DNA of 6,370 nt, taken from the NCBI GenBank assembly GCA_009784745.1, contig WQXR01000069.1, positions 1 through 6,370 on the forward strand, in the 5' to 3' direction. The notes under the pieces are model-generated. The model ran no database searches and was not told where the DNA came from. It was given only the letters and a program-made list of their open reading frames with translations. Below are positions 6,242-6,370 of this stretch, in pieces (position 1 is the first letter of the stretch; each line of letters opens with the position of its first letter). Origin of the DNA: Methanomassiliicoccaceae archaeon. Lineage in GTDB: Archaea; Thermoplasmatota; Thermoplasmata; Methanomassiliicoccales; Methanomethylophilaceae. Position numbers and translations under genes: made by a program.

Positions 6242-6370
6242 TCACGGCTTCTTCAGGAATATGAAGTAACCTGCTGCCGCAACACCGCCCACAGCAACAA
6301 CGGCAACTGCCGCTATTACTACGGTCGTATCCATTCCGCCTCCGCTGCTTTCTTTCGCTGTTGCAGGGAA
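6242..6370 (-). CDS. C-terminal end of a putative membrane-anchored surface protein (partial)
   Basis: The gene runs off the window edge; only its last 42 codons and the TGA stop are visible. The translation begins FPATAKESSGGGMDTT. A hydrophobic helix of about 20 residues rich in Val and Ala follows (VVIAAVAVVAVGGVAAAGYF), and the protein ends IFLKKP. A Ser/Gly-rich spacer, one transmembrane helix and a short lysine tail at the extreme C-terminus are typical of archaeal secreted or adhesin-like proteins held in the membrane with most of the protein outside. The reading frame is supported by this architecture, the stop position and the terminator just downstream. A small stand-alone membrane protein starting at the internal ATG (MDTT...) is possible but less likely, because the frame stays open upstream. 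Confidence 0.72.
   Translation of the reverse strand, partial: FPATAKESSGGGMDTTVVIAAVAVVAVGGVAAAGYFIFLKKP

Overview
The window looks archaeal. The evidence is a tRNA gene with no encoded CCA, TATA-box promoters instead of bacterial -35/-10 elements, an archaeal-type valyl-tRNA synthetase lacking the bacterial C-terminal coiled coil, and a putative secreted protein ending in a single hydrophobic helix plus a short basic tail. Moderate GC and this mix of features would suit Thermoplasmata / Methanomassiliicoccales-like methanogens. That placement is inference; no methanogenesis or pyrrolysine gene is present to fix it.

Layout: (1) 7-79, tRNA-Gly(GCC) on the minus strand, with its TATA box near 104-114. 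(2) A divergent intergenic region with a perfect 12-bp palindrome (149-160) and a plus-strand TATA box (176-183). (3) 268-1671, a DEAD-box RNA helicase with a DbpA-type C-terminal RNA-binding domain. (4) 1801-3219, an AlbA_2 (Schlafen-type) / GHKL-ATPase / winged-helix protein with its own TATA box and a strong Shine-Dalgarno. (5) 3220-3319, a convergent intergenic region with an 11-bp tandem repeat running into a 12-bp palindrome. (6) 3320-5923 minus, valS. (7) 5924-6241, an intergenic region with two copies of a 22-bp direct repeat and a strong hairpin terminator. (8) 6242 to the window edge, minus, the C-terminal end of a putative membrane-anchored surface protein.

The tRNA gene, the helicase (probable ribosome or RNA remodelling) and ValRS all serve translation, but they are separate transcription units and no operon is apparent. 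The AlbA_2/ATPase protein is the only accessory-like gene and its role is unknown. I see no CRISPR array, insertion sequence or obvious novel multi-gene system. The points most worth a second look are non-canonical or structural: a ValRS whose KMSKS motif reads PMHSS, a near-perfect 34-bp inverted repeat inside valS at a domain junction, and unexplained repeats in both intergenic regions around valS.
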